From contig CAVIJT010000004.1 in the NCBI GenBank assembly GCA_963643465.1, forward strand, positions 176,590 to 240,589: 64,000 nucleotides of DNA, read 5' to 3'. The position numbers and the translations under genes were made by a program. Positions 43,012 through 52,560 of the stretch are shown piece by piece. A model generated the notes under the pieces. It ran no database searches. It had not been told where the DNA came from and worked only from the letters and a program-made list of their open reading frames with translations. The first letter of the stretch is position 1. Every line of letters begins with the position of its first letter. This stretch comes from CAG-411 sp963643465 (GTDB lineage: Bacteria; Bacillota; Clostridia; Lachnospirales; Lachnospiraceae).

Positions 43012-44019
43012 ATGATGGGTAAAAAAATTGTAGGTATAGATTTTGGTACCAGTTCGGTTAAGATGTACAAAAAGAGCGCCGGAGTGGTTTTGAAAGAAAA
43101 AAATGTAGTTGCAATGCAGGGGAAGAAAAGACTGCTTGCTGCGGGAGATGATGCTTTCGATATGTTTGGAAAGTCACCAGAGAAAATTGAGGTTTCCATG
43201 CCTATAAGAAACGGTGTAATTGCAGACATAGGAAAGATGCAGCTTTTATTAGACTGCTTATTAGAAAAATTATACAAGGGGAAGGTTAAAGGCTCAGATT
43301 ATGTAGTAGCAGTACCTACAGACATTACAGAGGTAGAGAAAAGAGCGTTTTATGATTTGATACAAAGATCTAATGCAAAATCTAAGATGGTTTATGTGGT
43401 AGATAAACCTTTGGCGGCTGCACTTGGTATGGATATTGATGTGGCAGGTTCTCGGGGCATATTAAGCGTGGATATTGGCGCAGATACTACGGAAGTGGCA
43501 GTCATTTCATTGGAAGGTATTGTAGTAAGCAAACTTTTGCCAATTGGTGGATATAAATTTGACCAGTTGATTCAATCTGCTATTAAGAAAAAATATAACT
43601 TATTAATCGGGGATAAGACAGCCGAAGCAGTAAAGATTCAATTGGCATCTGCATTTGAACCGGAACATGATACTATGCGTGTGTTTGGTCGAGATGTGGT
43701 AAGTGGTTTGCCTTCAGAGGCTATGGTGGATTCAGAACTTGTATATCAGGCAATCAAAGAACCGATATCAAGCATTTTGACAGCTATTCGAGTTATTTTA
43801 GAACGTACACCTCCAGAGATTTCTGCGGATATTATTTCTACAGGTGTATATGTGTCTGGTGGATGTGCGCAAATTCGAAACTTAGATAAACGAATTGCGG
43901 ATGAGACAAAGTTGAAAGTGAATATTTCAGAAGAACCAGACTTAGCAGTAATCAAAGGTCTTGGCATGATTGCTGAGAATCGAAAGTTGATTCGTTTGGC
44001 ATCTTCTGTGAAAAGATAA
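43012..44019 (+). CDS. mreB: Cell shape-determining actin MreB
   Basis: 335 residues. An actin-fold filament protein that guides lateral wall synthesis. It has the phosphate-1 loop GIDFGTSSVKMYKK, the PTDITEVEKRAFYDL segment, the phosphate-2 loop VDIGADTTEVAVISL and the adenosine loop STGVYVSGGCAQI. DIGADTTEVAV is typical of MreB, as distinct from FtsA or DnaK. Two ATGs at 43012 and 43015 compete, with GGAAGGAG 13-16 nt upstream, which is long. mreC follows. Confidence 0.92.
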   Translation: MMGKKIVGIDFGTSSVKMYKKSAGVVLKEKNVVAMQGKKRLLAAGDDAFDMFGKSPEKIEVSMPIRNGVIADIGKMQLLLDCLLEKLYKGKVKGSDYVVAVPTDITEVEKRAFYDLIQRSNAKSKMVYVVDKPLAAALGMDIDVAGSRGILSVDIGADTTEVAVISLEGIVVSKLLPIGGYKFDQLIQSAIKKKYNLLIGDKTAEAVKIQLASAFEPEHDTMRVFGRDVVSGLPSEAMVDSELVYQAIKEPISSILTAIRVILERTPPEISADIISTGVYVSGGCAQIRNLDKRIADETKLKVNISEEPDLAVIKGLGMIAENRKLIRLASSVKR

Positions 44020-44119
44020 ACAAAAAGAGTAATCGTTTTACACAAGTTTACAGAGCAGATGAAAAAGAATGAGATCTGTTTAGTTTTGGAACAGATACGA
44101 AGAAATGAGGAATTCAGTC

Positions 44120-44995
44120 ATGAGAAGACGAAAGAAATTTTCAATAGAGCCAAAATTTATATTGATTTTCTTTTTAATATTAAGTTTGATTTTGATCATT
44201 ACATCCTATGTATTTAAGACTTCGTATTCTCCAGTTCGTAATGTGGTGAGTAGTGTTGTGACACCGATGCAACGGGGAATTAATTCTGTGGGAAATTTTT
44301 TCGCAGAGAAAACAGAAGTATTTAAATCTATGAAAGAATTGATGAAAGAGAATGAAGAATTACAGAGCCAGTTAAATAGTGCAAACTATAAGAATAAAAT
44401 GCTTCAACAGGAAAAAAATGAATGGGAAGAACTTCGCAAATTGTATGAATTGGATGAGAAATATGTCAGCTATCCAAAAGTTGCGGCACGAGTGATTGAT
44501 AAAGATCCTGGTAATTGGTACAGTATTTTTAAAATTGATAAAGGTACGGAAGACGGGCTAGAAGTTGGTATGAATGTACTTGCAGGTGATAGTTCTGGTG
44601 GCCTTGTGGGAATTATCACGGAGACAGGAAAAAATTGGGCGAAGGTTCGTTCTATTATAGATGATACCAGCAATGTGGGTGCAATGGTTCTTTCTTCAAA
44701 CGAGACCTGTATTGTTAGTGGTAATTTGTCATTGGAGGCAGATGGGTTGCTTGAGTTTTCTGAACTTGAAAATTCTGAAACAGAAATTACAGCAGGTACA
44801 GAAGTGGTTACTTCTTATTTGAGTGACAAATATCATCAAGGCATTTTGATTGGATATATTAAAGATGTTGAGACAGACAGTAATAACTCTACAAGAAGTG
44901 GTTGCATTACACCAGCAGTAGATTTTTCTAGATTGGAAACGGTGCTTGTCATTACAGAGCAGAAGGAACAGTTAGATCCAGAACCAGAAGAATAA
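44120..44995 (+). CDS. mreC: Rod shape-determining protein MreC
   Basis: 291 residues. One membrane helix (about 13-32), a coiled coil (about 70-105, MKELMKENEELQSQLNSANYKNKMLQQEKNEWEELRKL in part), then the beta-barrel domain with ARVIDKDPGNWYSIFKIDKGTEDGLEVGMNVLAG and GLVGIITETGKNWAKVRSIID. It bridges MreB with PBP2 outside the membrane. I prefer ATG 44120, with GAGGA 8 nt before it, to ATG 44105, which overlaps that site. Confidence 0.94.
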   Translation: MRRRKKFSIEPKFILIFFLILSLILIITSYVFKTSYSPVRNVVSSVVTPMQRGINSVGNFFAEKTEVFKSMKELMKENEELQSQLNSANYKNKMLQQEKNEWEELRKLYELDEKYVSYPKVAARVIDKDPGNWYSIFKIDKGTEDGLEVGMNVLAGDSSGGLVGIITETGKNWAKVRSIIDDTSNVGAMVLSSNETCIVSGNLSLEADGLLEFSELENSETEITAGTEVVTSYLSDKYHQGILIGYIKDVETDSNNSTRSGCITPAVDFSRLETVLVITEQKEQLDPEPEE

Positions 44996-45065
44996 TTACT
45001 TTGGAAGAGAAATTCTGTATGCAGTTTGTTTATGAGCAGACAGGAAGGGAAAAGGAGCTTTTGGC

Positions 45066-45578
45066 ATGAAACGTTTTATAATAATGGCAGTTATGATTTT
45101 GCTATGTTTTCTTTTGCAGACAACGGTATTTCAAGGTCTTTTACTTGCAGGAGAGGTACCTAATTTAATTCTCATTCTCGTAGTTGCCTTTGCGTATATG
45201 CGAGGAAGAAAAGAGGGGATGTATATTGGTTTTGCCAGTGGTCTGCTTATTGATTTGGTTTATGGAGATGTAGTGGGCGTTAATGCAGTATTGTTTGTTG
45301 TGGTGGGATATTTAGTAGGTATTTGTAACGAAATTTATTACAGAGATGAATTGTCAGTTCCTATTATTTTGATTGCGATTAGTGATTTTTTGTTTAACTT
45401 TGCGTATTATGTGTTGCATTTTTTGCTTCGCGGTCGTTTGCAGGTGTTCTATTATATTTGGCATATTATTATGCCGGAAGTGGTATATACGGTACTTGTA
45501 GCATGTGTGTTATACCGTGTGTTATATGCGCTAAATTACTGGTTGGAAAGGAACGAGGACATAGAGGAGGTTCTATAA
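45066..45578 (+). CDS. mreD: Rod shape-determining protein MreD
   Basis: 170 residues with about five membrane helices. The start (MKRFIIMAVMILLCFLLQTTVFQGL), PNLILILVVAFAYMRGRKEGMYIGFASGLLIDLVYG and the later LNYWLERN fit MreD. It lies between mreC and the PBP2 gene, with only 4 nt to the latter. GGGAAAAGGAG precedes the ATG. It should stabilise the elongasome in the membrane. Confidence 0.93.
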   Translation: MKRFIIMAVMILLCFLLQTTVFQGLLLAGEVPNLILILVVAFAYMRGRKEGMYIGFASGLLIDLVYGDVVGVNAVLFVVVGYLVGICNEIYYRDELSVPIILIAISDFLFNFAYYVLHFLLRGRLQVFYYIWHIIMPEVVYTVLVACVLYRVLYALNYWLERNEDIEEVL

Positions 45579-45582
45579 AATC

Positions 45583-48483
45583 ATGTTGGATATCTTGAGA
45601 GATTGGTTTGAACATGTACGGAAATCTCGAACATTTCCCATTGTTATTGTATATGTGTTGTTGATTTCTGTTTTGGTATATAGATTGTTTTCATTGCAGA
45701 TTGTCAATACGCAGTCCATTACAGCAAACAACAATAATACAAAAGAAAAGAATTTGCTTTTGAAAGGAACACGAGGCAATATTTATGATTGTAATGGTGA
45801 GTTGTTGGCGTATAATGAATTGGCATATTCCATTACGTTGGAAGACAACGGAGAGTTGACAACCAGTGAAGAAAAAAATACAATGATTTACAATTTGTTG
45901 TCCATATTGGAGAAATATGATTGTGATGTAAATATAGAGTTTCCTATCTCTATAAACAAAAAAGGAGAGTTTGTTTTTACTGAGGAGGGTACAGCTCTTA
46001 AAAACTTTAAAAGAGATGCGTACTGTGTATCTAGTGTAAAGAAATTGACGGAAGAACAGCTTAATTCTACAGCAGAAGAAATGTTTGTGTTTTTGCGTTC
46101 AGATGATACAGAAAGTCCAAGATTTAATATTTCTGAAGAGTACACAGATGAAGAAGCGTTGGCAATTATGGGAATTCGTTATGAATTGTTTTTAAATCGG
46201 TATCAAAAATATATGACTATTACAGTTGCAAGTAATGTGGATGAGCAGACACGAGTAGCCATTGAAGAGAATAGTCCAGAATTGCCAGGTGTGGAAATTA
46301 CAACAGATACCTATCGAAAATATACCAAAGCCTATTATTTTTCGCATATTATAGGTTATACGGGAACTGTGACAGATGAAGAAATCTCAGAGATGACTGG
46401 AAAAGATATAACAACAGAAAATCAAGAAACCTTATACCAAAAAGCGGGATATACTACGGATGATCAGATTGGAAAGACGGGAATAGAGAAGGAATATGAG
46501 AGTTATCTCCATGGAGAGTGTGGTTCTGAAACCATTACGGTAAGTGCCAATACTGGTCGTGTAATTGATACTTCTGATTTAGTGGAATCTGCGTCTGGAA
46601 ATGATATTTATTTAACCATTGATGCAGAACTTCAAGAAACCTATTATAAGATGTTAGAGAAAGAACTTGCCAATATTTTGTATAGTAAAATTGTAAATAC
46701 AAAATATGCAGGTGATAGATCGGATAATTTAGTAATACCAGTGTATGATGTGTATTTTGCATTAATAAATAACAATATCATTGATATTACTACATTGAAT
46801 AAGAAAAATTCATCTAATACAGAAAAAAATGTATATAATACGTTTATAAATCGAAAGAATGCTGCTATTAACCGATTGAAAAATATTTTGGATGTAAACA
46901 GCAATACTACAAAAAGTGATTTATCCGAAGAATATCAGGAATATCAAAGTTACATTTTTTCTTATTTGAAAAGCGAAGGATTTTTGCAGAGTGAGAGTAA
47001 TTACAGCGATGATTCAAAATATAAGTTATATGTAAATGGAAAAGTTAGTCTAAGTGAATTTTTGCAGTATGCTATTGCAAATAATTGGGTAGACTTATCC
47101 TCGTTGGATATTGGTGATGACTATTATAGTAGTACAGAGTTGTATGAGCAAATGATGGATTATGTATATAAAAACATTGGTGATGATAAAGGGTTTGCAA
47201 AGAAAATTTATTATTATCTGATTTATGATGGTTCTGTGACAGGAACGCAGCTTTGTATTATTTTATTTGATCAAGGTGTATTAAAGTATCATGAAGAGCA
47301 AGTGAATCAGTTGTCAAGAGGTGCAGTTAGTGCTTATGATTTTATAAAGAATCAGATTAAAAATGTAAAAATTACTCCAGCGCAGCTTGCTTTAAATCCT
47401 TGTTCTGGTTCTATTGTAGTTACGGACCCTTATACCGGAAATGTAAAAGCGTGTGTATCTTATCCGGGATATGATACCAATCAATTTGCTAACAAGATTG
47501 ATACGGAGTATTATGCCAAGATTTGTGAAGATTTGTCTACGCCTTTGGTATCAAGAGCTGTATCTACACGAACTGCTCCGGGTTCAACCTATAAGCCTTT
47601 GGTGGCAATTGCTGGTTTGACCGAGGGATATATTCAGCTTGGGGAAAAAATTACTTGTCATTATATCTTTGATAAGATAGAGCGTAAGCCAAAATGCTGG
47701 TACAGTAGCGCACATGGTGCATTAGATGTATCTGGTGGTATTGCAAATTCATGTAATATCTTTTTCTATACGGTTGGTTGGCGAATGAGTGATTATGCAA
47801 CCAATCATGACAAAGGTTTGAAAATACTGAAAAAATATGCTACCATGTTTGGATTTGATTCTACTTCTGGTTTATCAACGGCTGAAGGAGAACCTAAGAT
47901 TTCAGACAGTGATGCAGTGACTTCTGCAATCGGACAGGGTACTAATGACTATACACCTTCTCAGATTGCTAGATATGCAAGTACATTAGTCAATCGAAAG
48001 ACTTGTTATGATTTAAACGTAGTGCAAAAAGTGAAAGATAGTGAAGGAAAGACCGTTTTAAAGAACAAAACAGGAAAGGTTCACAATGAAATTACTGGTA
48101 TATCTGATTCTACATGGAATGCAGTATATAAAGGAATGTATAATGTGGTGAACGGTCCAAACAGTAGCGTAGACGAGTATTTTGATAATTTGAAAGAAGA
48201 AAAGGGAATCGAAGTTGCAGGAAAGACTGGAACTGCGCAGGAATCCCAAAAGAAACCAAACCATGGTCTTTTCATCTCTTATGCACCGTATAACAATCCA
48301 GAGATTTGTACTACAGTAGTTATTCCAAATGGATACGCATCTGCTAATGCGGCAAAAGTTGCAAGTGATGTGTATGAATACTATTTTGCAAATACGGCAA
48401 AAGAGAAAAAGGCAGTATTAAACAAAGTCATTATGCAAAATGGAACTGGAAATGTAAGTGCATCTAGCTCTACCATGGATTAA
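45583..48483 (+). CDS. mrdA: Class B penicillin-binding protein 2 (elongasome transpeptidase) with large insertion
   Basis: 966 residues, against about 600-720 for most PBP2. One N-terminal membrane helix (about 18-40) is followed by the dimerisation domain (LLKGTRGNIYDCNGELLAYNE, then DQIGKTGIEKEYESYLHG). Residues about 360-590 are an Asn/Tyr/Ser-rich insert between TIDAELQETYYKMLEKEL and GSIVVTDPYTGNVKACVSYPGYD. The transpeptidase motifs are STYK with Ser668, SCN at 723 and KTGTAQ with Lys881. It cross-links lateral wall with RodA, which lies four genes downstream. The insert is probably clade-specific, and its role is unknown. Confidence 0.93.
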   Translation: MLDILRDWFEHVRKSRTFPIVIVYVLLISVLVYRLFSLQIVNTQSITANNNNTKEKNLLLKGTRGNIYDCNGELLAYNELAYSITLEDNGELTTSEEKNTMIYNLLSILEKYDCDVNIEFPISINKKGEFVFTEEGTALKNFKRDAYCVSSVKKLTEEQLNSTAEEMFVFLRSDDTESPRFNISEEYTDEEALAIMGIRYELFLNRYQKYMTITVASNVDEQTRVAIEENSPELPGVEITTDTYRKYTKAYYFSHIIGYTGTVTDEEISEMTGKDITTENQETLYQKAGYTTDDQIGKTGIEKEYESYLHGECGSETITVSANTGRVIDTSDLVESASGNDIYLTIDAELQETYYKMLEKELANILYSKIVNTKYAGDRSDNLVIPVYDVYFALINNNIIDITTLNKKNSSNTEKNVYNTFINRKNAAINRLKNILDVNSNTTKSDLSEEYQEYQSYIFSYLKSEGFLQSESNYSDDSKYKLYVNGKVSLSEFLQYAIANNWVDLSSLDIGDDYYSSTELYEQMMDYVYKNIGDDKGFAKKIYYYLIYDGSVTGTQLCIILFDQGVLKYHEEQVNQLSRGAVSAYDFIKNQIKNVKITPAQLALNPCSGSIVVTDPYTGNVKACVSYPGYDTNQFANKIDTEYYAKICEDLSTPLVSRAVSTRTAPGSTYKPLVAIAGLTEGYIQLGEKITCHYIFDKIERKPKCWYSSAHGALDVSGGIANSCNIFFYTVGWRMSDYATNHDKGLKILKKYATMFGFDSTSGLSTAEGEPKISDSDAVTSAIGQGTNDYTPSQIARYASTLVNRKTCYDLNVVQKVKDSEGKTVLKNKTGKVHNEITGISDSTWNAVYKGMYNVVNGPNSSVDEYFDNLKEEKGIEVAGKTGTAQESQKKPNHGLFISYAPYNNPEICTTVVIPNGYASANAAKVASDVYEYYFANTAKEKKAVLNKVIMQNGTGNVSASSSTMD

Positions 48484-48499
48484 AAAAACTAAAAAAATT

Positions 48500-48527
48500 T
48501 TGAACATGGGAAGTTTTTTGGTATAAT
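48500..48527 (+). promoter_or_regulatory. Promoter of the min operon
   Basis: TTGAAC and TATAAT are separated by 16 bp, about 80 nt before minC. Confidence 0.75.
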
Positions 48528-48603
48528 AGACATAAGTGTTGTAAAATCAATGGATAGATTTGAGAACTAATGTAAACTTTTAGGAAGAGGGAAGTAGATA
48601 AAC

Positions 48604-49338
48604 GTGAGTAATACAGTTATGATTAAGGGAAATAAATCCGGAATTGTGTTAGTGCTTGATAAAAATTTAGAGTTTTCCCAGTTAAAAAAAGATATTGCCG
48701 TGAAGTTTAAAGAAACAGCTAAGTTTTTAGGAAAAGCAACTATGGCAATCAGTTTTGACGGGAGAGAACTTTCCAACGATGAACAAAAAGAAGTGTTAGA
48801 TGTCATTGAACAGAATTCTGATTTAAAGATTGTCTGTGTAGTGAATAAAGATGAGAAACAGGAAGAGACTTTTAAGAAAAGTGTTGAAGAGAAACTTGTA
48901 GAATTGAACAGTAATTCTGGACAGTTCTACAAAGGGAATCTTCGTTCTGGTCAAGTGCTTGAAGTGGAGACCAGTGTGGTAGTGCTTGGTGATGTGAATG
49001 TGGGGGCTAAAGTTGTTTCAAAAGGGAATATTATTATTATTGGAAATTTAAAAGGAAACGCATTTGCAGGTGCAGGAGGAAAGAAAGATGCCTTTGTGTT
49101 GGCACTAGGTATGCAGCCTATACAGATTCGCATTGCGGATTTTATTGCCAGGGCTCCAGACAAGCAGGAGAAAGGCTTTTTCAAAGAAAAGACAGCTTTC
49201 TTTGGAAGAAAGAAAGAAAAAAAGCAACAGACTATGGAGACATCCCAGTCACAGGAAATGAAAATAGCTTTTGTCGAGGGTGAGAATATTATGATCGAGC
49301 CACTCACGAAGGATGTTTTGAATGAAATAAATATTTAA
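48604..49338 (+). CDS. minC: Septum site-determining protein MinC
   Basis: 244 residues. An N-terminal domain (about 1-95) is joined to the C-terminal beta-helix (about 105-200), FYKGNLRSGQVLEVETSVVVLGDVNVGAKVVSKGNIIIIGNLKG and AFAGAGGKKDAFVLALGMQPIQIRIADFIAR, the MinC_C signature. MinC blocks FtsZ polymer at the poles when bound to MinD. It starts with GTG and has a weak, distant site, GAGGGA. A Lys-rich stretch near 205-215 is less conserved. minD follows. Confidence 0.95.
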   Translation: MSNTVMIKGNKSGIVLVLDKNLEFSQLKKDIAVKFKETAKFLGKATMAISFDGRELSNDEQKEVLDVIEQNSDLKIVCVVNKDEKQEETFKKSVEEKLVELNSNSGQFYKGNLRSGQVLEVETSVVVLGDVNVGAKVVSKGNIIIIGNLKGNAFAGAGGKKDAFVLALGMQPIQIRIADFIARAPDKQEKGFFKEKTAFFGRKKEKKQQTMETSQSQEMKIAFVEGENIMIEPLTKDVLNEINI

Positions 49339-49365
49339 AAGTAAAAGGTTGGAGGAAATCGAATC

Positions 49366-50157
49366 ATGGGTGAAGTTATTGTTGTAACATCTGGAAAAGG
49401 TGGTGTGGGAAAAACTACCACCACAGCAAACGTAGGAACTGGATTGGCAAAATTAGGAAAGAAAGTTGTGCTGATTGATACAGATATAGGACTTAGAAAC
49501 TTGGATGTTGTAATGGGTCTTGAAAATCGTATTGTATACAACCTTGTAGATGTTATCGAAGGAAATTGCCGCATTAAACAGGCGTTGATTAAAGATAAGA
49601 GACACGAGACATTATATTTGCTTCCTTCTGCACAGACAAAGGACAAGTCTGCCGTTAGTCCAGAGCAGATGAAGAAACTTGCAGATCAGTTAAGAGAAGA
49701 ATTTGATTACATAATCATGGATTGTCCTGCTGGTATTGAGCAGGGATTCCAGAACGCAATCGCTGGTGCAGATAGTGCTTTAGTCGTAACCACACCAGAG
49801 GTTTCAGCTGTTCGTGATGCAGATCGCATCATTGGATTATTAGAAGCAAATGAGATGAAGCAGACACACTTAATTGTAAACCGTTTAAGAACACAGATGG
49901 TAAAAGACAATAATATGATGTCAAGTGATGACGTTGTGGAAATTTTAGGTGTTGACTTAATTGGTGTTGTTCCAGATGACGAGCAGATTATTGTTGCTAC
50001 AAATAATGGAGAGCCATTAGTAGGAACAGATGCGTTGGCAGGTCAGGCTTATATGAATATTTGCCGTAGATTGTTAGGAGAAGAGGTTCCTTTGTTAGAC
50101 TTAAGCAGCAAGCATGGTATCTTTTCAAGGATTGGCAGCTTGTTTAAAAAGAACTAG
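49366..50157 (+). CDS. minD: Septum site-determining ATPase MinD
   Basis: 263 residues. The deviant Walker A GKGGVGKTTTTANVG opens the protein, followed by DTDIGLRNLDVVMGLENRIVYNLVDV and DCPAGIEQGFQNAI. The C-terminal amphipathic helix, ending SRIGSLFKKN, is the membrane-targeting sequence. It brings MinC to the membrane and is released by MinE. It sits between minC and minE. TTGGAGG precedes the ATG. Confidence 0.97.
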   Translation: MGEVIVVTSGKGGVGKTTTTANVGTGLAKLGKKVVLIDTDIGLRNLDVVMGLENRIVYNLVDVIEGNCRIKQALIKDKRHETLYLLPSAQTKDKSAVSPEQMKKLADQLREEFDYIIMDCPAGIEQGFQNAIAGADSALVVTTPEVSAVRDADRIIGLLEANEMKQTHLIVNRLRTQMVKDNNMMSSDDVVEILGVDLIGVVPDDEQIIVATNNGEPLVGTDALAGQAYMNICRRLLGEEVPLLDLSSKHGIFSRIGSLFKKN

Positions 50158-50168
50158 GAGGAAAAAAG

Positions 50169-50450
50169 ATGGGATTTGCAGATTTTTTTAGAAAAAAATC
50201 TTCTGGCAGTGTTGCAAAAGATCGTTTGAAATTAGTGTTAGTTTCGGATCGTGCAAATTGTTCTCCAGAGATTATGGAACAAATGAAGAATGATATTATT
50301 CAAGTGATTTCTAAATACATGGAGATTGATATGGAAGGATTGGATATTAAAATTTCACAGACAGAAGTGGATGGAAGTAATGTTCCAGTTCCTGCTTTGT
50401 TTGCTAATATTCCAATACGTGATATGAGAGCAAAGAAGAATGATGAATAG
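50169..50450 (+). CDS. minE: Cell division topological specificity factor MinE
   Basis: 93 residues, normal for MinE. The N-terminal membrane and MinD-contact part (FADFFRKKSSGSVAKDRLKLVLVSDRANCSP) and the C-terminal dimer domain (VISKYMEIDMEGLDIKISQTE) are both present. It drives MinD off the membrane so that the Min system can oscillate. Firmicutes with MinE and also DivIVA, as here, are a recognised clostridial pattern. It is 11 nt after minD, with AGGAGG at the stop. Confidence 0.95.
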   Translation: MGFADFFRKKSSGSVAKDRLKLVLVSDRANCSPEIMEQMKNDIIQVISKYMEIDMEGLDIKISQTEVDGSNVPVPALFANIPIRDMRAKKNDE

Positions 50451-50469
50451 TTTAAAAGGATGATAATTC

Positions 50470-51663
50470 ATGTTTAATTTTAAACAATATGATTGGAGAA
50501 AATATAATTTTACGCTTTTGGTAATTATGGTAATATTGGGAGTGTGCAGTGCGTATTTTGTAAAATTTGCCGTTACGCATACTATGGGCATAGATAAATC
50601 GGGGTCCTATTTTAAAAAGCAAATTGTTTGTTTAATTCTGGGATTGCTAATTGCGGTGGTTGTTTCTTTGATAGATTATAAAAGGATTTGTGATTTTACT
50701 GTAATCTATTATGTAATTGGTACGTTGTTAGTTGCAGCGACTAGAATGCCTGTAATAGGAACAGATGCAGGGACTCATTCTTATCGTTGGATAAAGATAC
50801 CTGGAACTGGTTTTACATTTCAGTCCTCTGAGATATGTAAGGTCGTGCTTATTATTGCGCTTGCGCTGTTTTTTACAAAAAGGCAGGAAGAAATTGATTC
50901 CCCAAAGACAATTTTTAAGTCTATCCTTATATTCATGATACCGACAGCTATTATTTTAACACAGTCGGATTTGTCATCCAGTTTGGTTATTTTCTTCATT
51001 TTTGCGATTATGATATTTGGAGCAGGATTGTCCTATAAGATTGTTGTGCCTGTGATAGTAGTCATGATACCGTTAGTAATAGGTGGATTATGGTTTATTC
51101 AGCAGCCCATTGCAAAAACTATAATTCCGGAGGACCATTTATATCAGGCACAGCGTGTGGTTGCCTTTTTACATCCAGATGATGAATATTATGCCACAAG
51201 AGATAACTATCAACAATTACATTCCATTTCATCCATTGCTTCGGGAGAATTGACGGGTAAATTATTGGCAGATGATTCCACATCGGATCGAAATTATGTT
51301 TACGTTGATGTATGTGAGAGTGATTTTATCTTTTCTGTAATTGGAGAAGAGGTTGGATTTGTGGGATGTATCTTAGTTATAACGTTGCTTTGTGTAATTG
51401 TGTTTTTGTGTGTTCGAACGGCAAAGCGGTGTAATGATACCATGGGATATCTCATAGCACTTGGAATATCAGCCATGCTTATGTTCCAGATATTTACGAA
51501 TATAGGTGTTGCTGCAATGATTTTGCCTAATACAGGATTGCCATTACCGTTTCTCAGTAGTGGTATTAGTTCTATGATTGCCTGTGCCATTGAGGTTGGA
51601 TTGATTATAAATATTGGAATGCAATCTGGTACTGGTGATCGAAGTGGTATTAGTTTTTTGTAA
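50470..51663 (+). CDS. rodA: RodA-type lipid II glycosyltransferase (SEDS family)
   Basis: 397 residues, about ten membrane helices. SEDS proteins polymerise glycan from lipid II. SEDS landmarks include GTDAGTHSYRWIKIPGTGFTFQSSEICKVVLI, QSDLSSSLVIF, DFIFSVIGEEVGFVG and GLPLPFLSSGISSMI. It is annotated RodA and not FtsW because it shares the operon with mreBCD and PBP2, its functional partner. Twenty nt separate it from minE, which links elongation with division-site selection in one transcript. FtsW is an alternative that sequence alone cannot exclude. Confidence 0.92.
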   Translation: MFNFKQYDWRKYNFTLLVIMVILGVCSAYFVKFAVTHTMGIDKSGSYFKKQIVCLILGLLIAVVVSLIDYKRICDFTVIYYVIGTLLVAATRMPVIGTDAGTHSYRWIKIPGTGFTFQSSEICKVVLIIALALFFTKRQEEIDSPKTIFKSILIFMIPTAIILTQSDLSSSLVIFFIFAIMIFGAGLSYKIVVPVIVVMIPLVIGGLWFIQQPIAKTIIPEDHLYQAQRVVAFLHPDDEYYATRDNYQQLHSISSIASGELTGKLLADDSTSDRNYVYVDVCESDFIFSVIGEEVGFVGCILVITLLCVIVFLCVRTAKRCNDTMGYLIALGISAMLMFQIFTNIGVAAMILPNTGLPLPFLSSGISSMIACAIEVGLIINIGMQSGTGDRSGISFL

Positions 51664-51690
51664 AAAAATTACCAAAAATGAGAAAATAAA

Positions 51691-51719
51691 TTGCATTTTT
51701 TATTAAAATGTGATATCTT
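51691..51719 (+). promoter_or_regulatory. Predicted promoter of mgsA
   Basis: TTGCAT, 17-bp spacer, TATCTT, ending about 29 nt before the ATG. Confidence 0.5.
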
Positions 51720-51747
51720 TTTTAAAGAATGAATTAGGGGGTGCGCT

Positions 51748-52143
51748 ATGAATATTGGAATGATTGCACATGATACAAAGAAAAAACTTATGCAGAATTT
51801 TTGTATTGCTTATCGTGGTATTTTATGCAAAAATGAGATTTATGCGACAGGTACTACAGGACGATTGATTGAAGAAGCAACCAATTTGACTGTTCACAAG
51901 TACCTAGCTGGTCACTTAGGTGGCGAACAACAGCTTGGTGCGCAGATTGAACATAATCAGATTGATTTAGTTATTTTCCTGAGAGATCCCCTAACACCAA
52001 AGTCACATGAACCTGATGTGAATAATGTAATACGCTTGTGTGATGTACACAACATACCGTTGGCTTCAAATGTTGCTACTGCTGAGTTGCTTGTGAAAGC
52101 GCTTGATAGAGGCGATTTGGATTGGCGTGAGATTGTAAGATAG
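51748..52143 (+). CDS. mgsA: Methylglyoxal synthase
   Basis: 131 residues. It converts dihydroxyacetone phosphate to methylglyoxal, a bypass that relieves phosphate limitation. Visible are IGMIAHDTKKKLM at the start, ATGTTGRLIEEATNLTVHKYLAGHLGGEQQLGAQI, and the catalytic Asp in DLVIFLRDPLTPKSHEPDVNNVIRLCD. AGGGGG precedes the ATG. It is the last gene of the plus-strand run before a bidirectional terminator. Confidence 0.96.
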   Translation: MNIGMIAHDTKKKLMQNFCIAYRGILCKNEIYATGTTGRLIEEATNLTVHKYLAGHLGGEQQLGAQIEHNQIDLVIFLRDPLTPKSHEPDVNNVIRLCDVHNIPLASNVATAELLVKALDRGDLDWREIVR

Positions 52144-52173
52144 CAATAAAAGAACGAAAACTGTATTGGAATC

Positions 52174-52204
52174 AAAAATAGAGGATATATTATCCTCTAT
52201 TTTT
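52174..52204. terminator. Bidirectional terminator between mgsA and the DUF378 gene
   Basis: AAAAATAGAGGATA and TATCCTCTATTTTT form a perfect 14-bp stem around a 3-nt loop, with A and T tracts on both sides. It serves convergent genes. Confidence 0.92.
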
Positions 52205-52215
52205 GTCGTTTGTAG

Positions 52216-52416
52216 TTAGAGTGTATTTCGTATTCGTCCGAAATAACTAAATGCGTATATGGCGCATATTCCCACAACCGCATAAATGGTTCGTGAGATA
52301 AACGTCATATTTCCAAATAATACGCGGATTAAGTCAAAGCCAAAGAAGCCGATTAATCCCCAGTTTAATGCTCCTACAATGACTAAAACAAGTATAATGT
52401 AATCTAATACTTTCAT
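52216..52416 (-). CDS. DUF378 small membrane protein
   Basis: 66 residues with two membrane helices (about 4-27 and 40-58). The pattern LDYIILVLVIVGALNWGLIGFFGFDLI is the DUF378 signature, with its conserved NWGLxG. Function unknown. It has AAGGAGG upstream of its ATG on the minus strand and a short promoter region at 52420-52500. Confidence 0.88.
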   Translation of the reverse strand: MKVLDYIILVLVIVGALNWGLIGFFGFDLIRVLFGNMTFISRTIYAVVGICAIYAFSYFGRIRNTL

Positions 52417-52505
52417 TGATGTACCTCCTTATTTGTTTTGTATTAGTATTTGCTGATTTTTCTTTATTATACATTATCTTATTTTCTCTATTGGAAATCC
52501 TTGCC

Positions 52506-52534
52506 TTGCTTATTGCGAAAGATAATAGTATAAT
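52506..52534 (+). promoter_or_regulatory. Promoter of the ylm-sepF-divIVA block
   Basis: TTGCTT, 17-bp spacer, TATAAT, 26 nt before the GTG start of the HlyD-like gene. Confidence 0.75.
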
Positions 52535-52560
52535 ATAAGCTAGAATGGGAGGCTTTTTTT

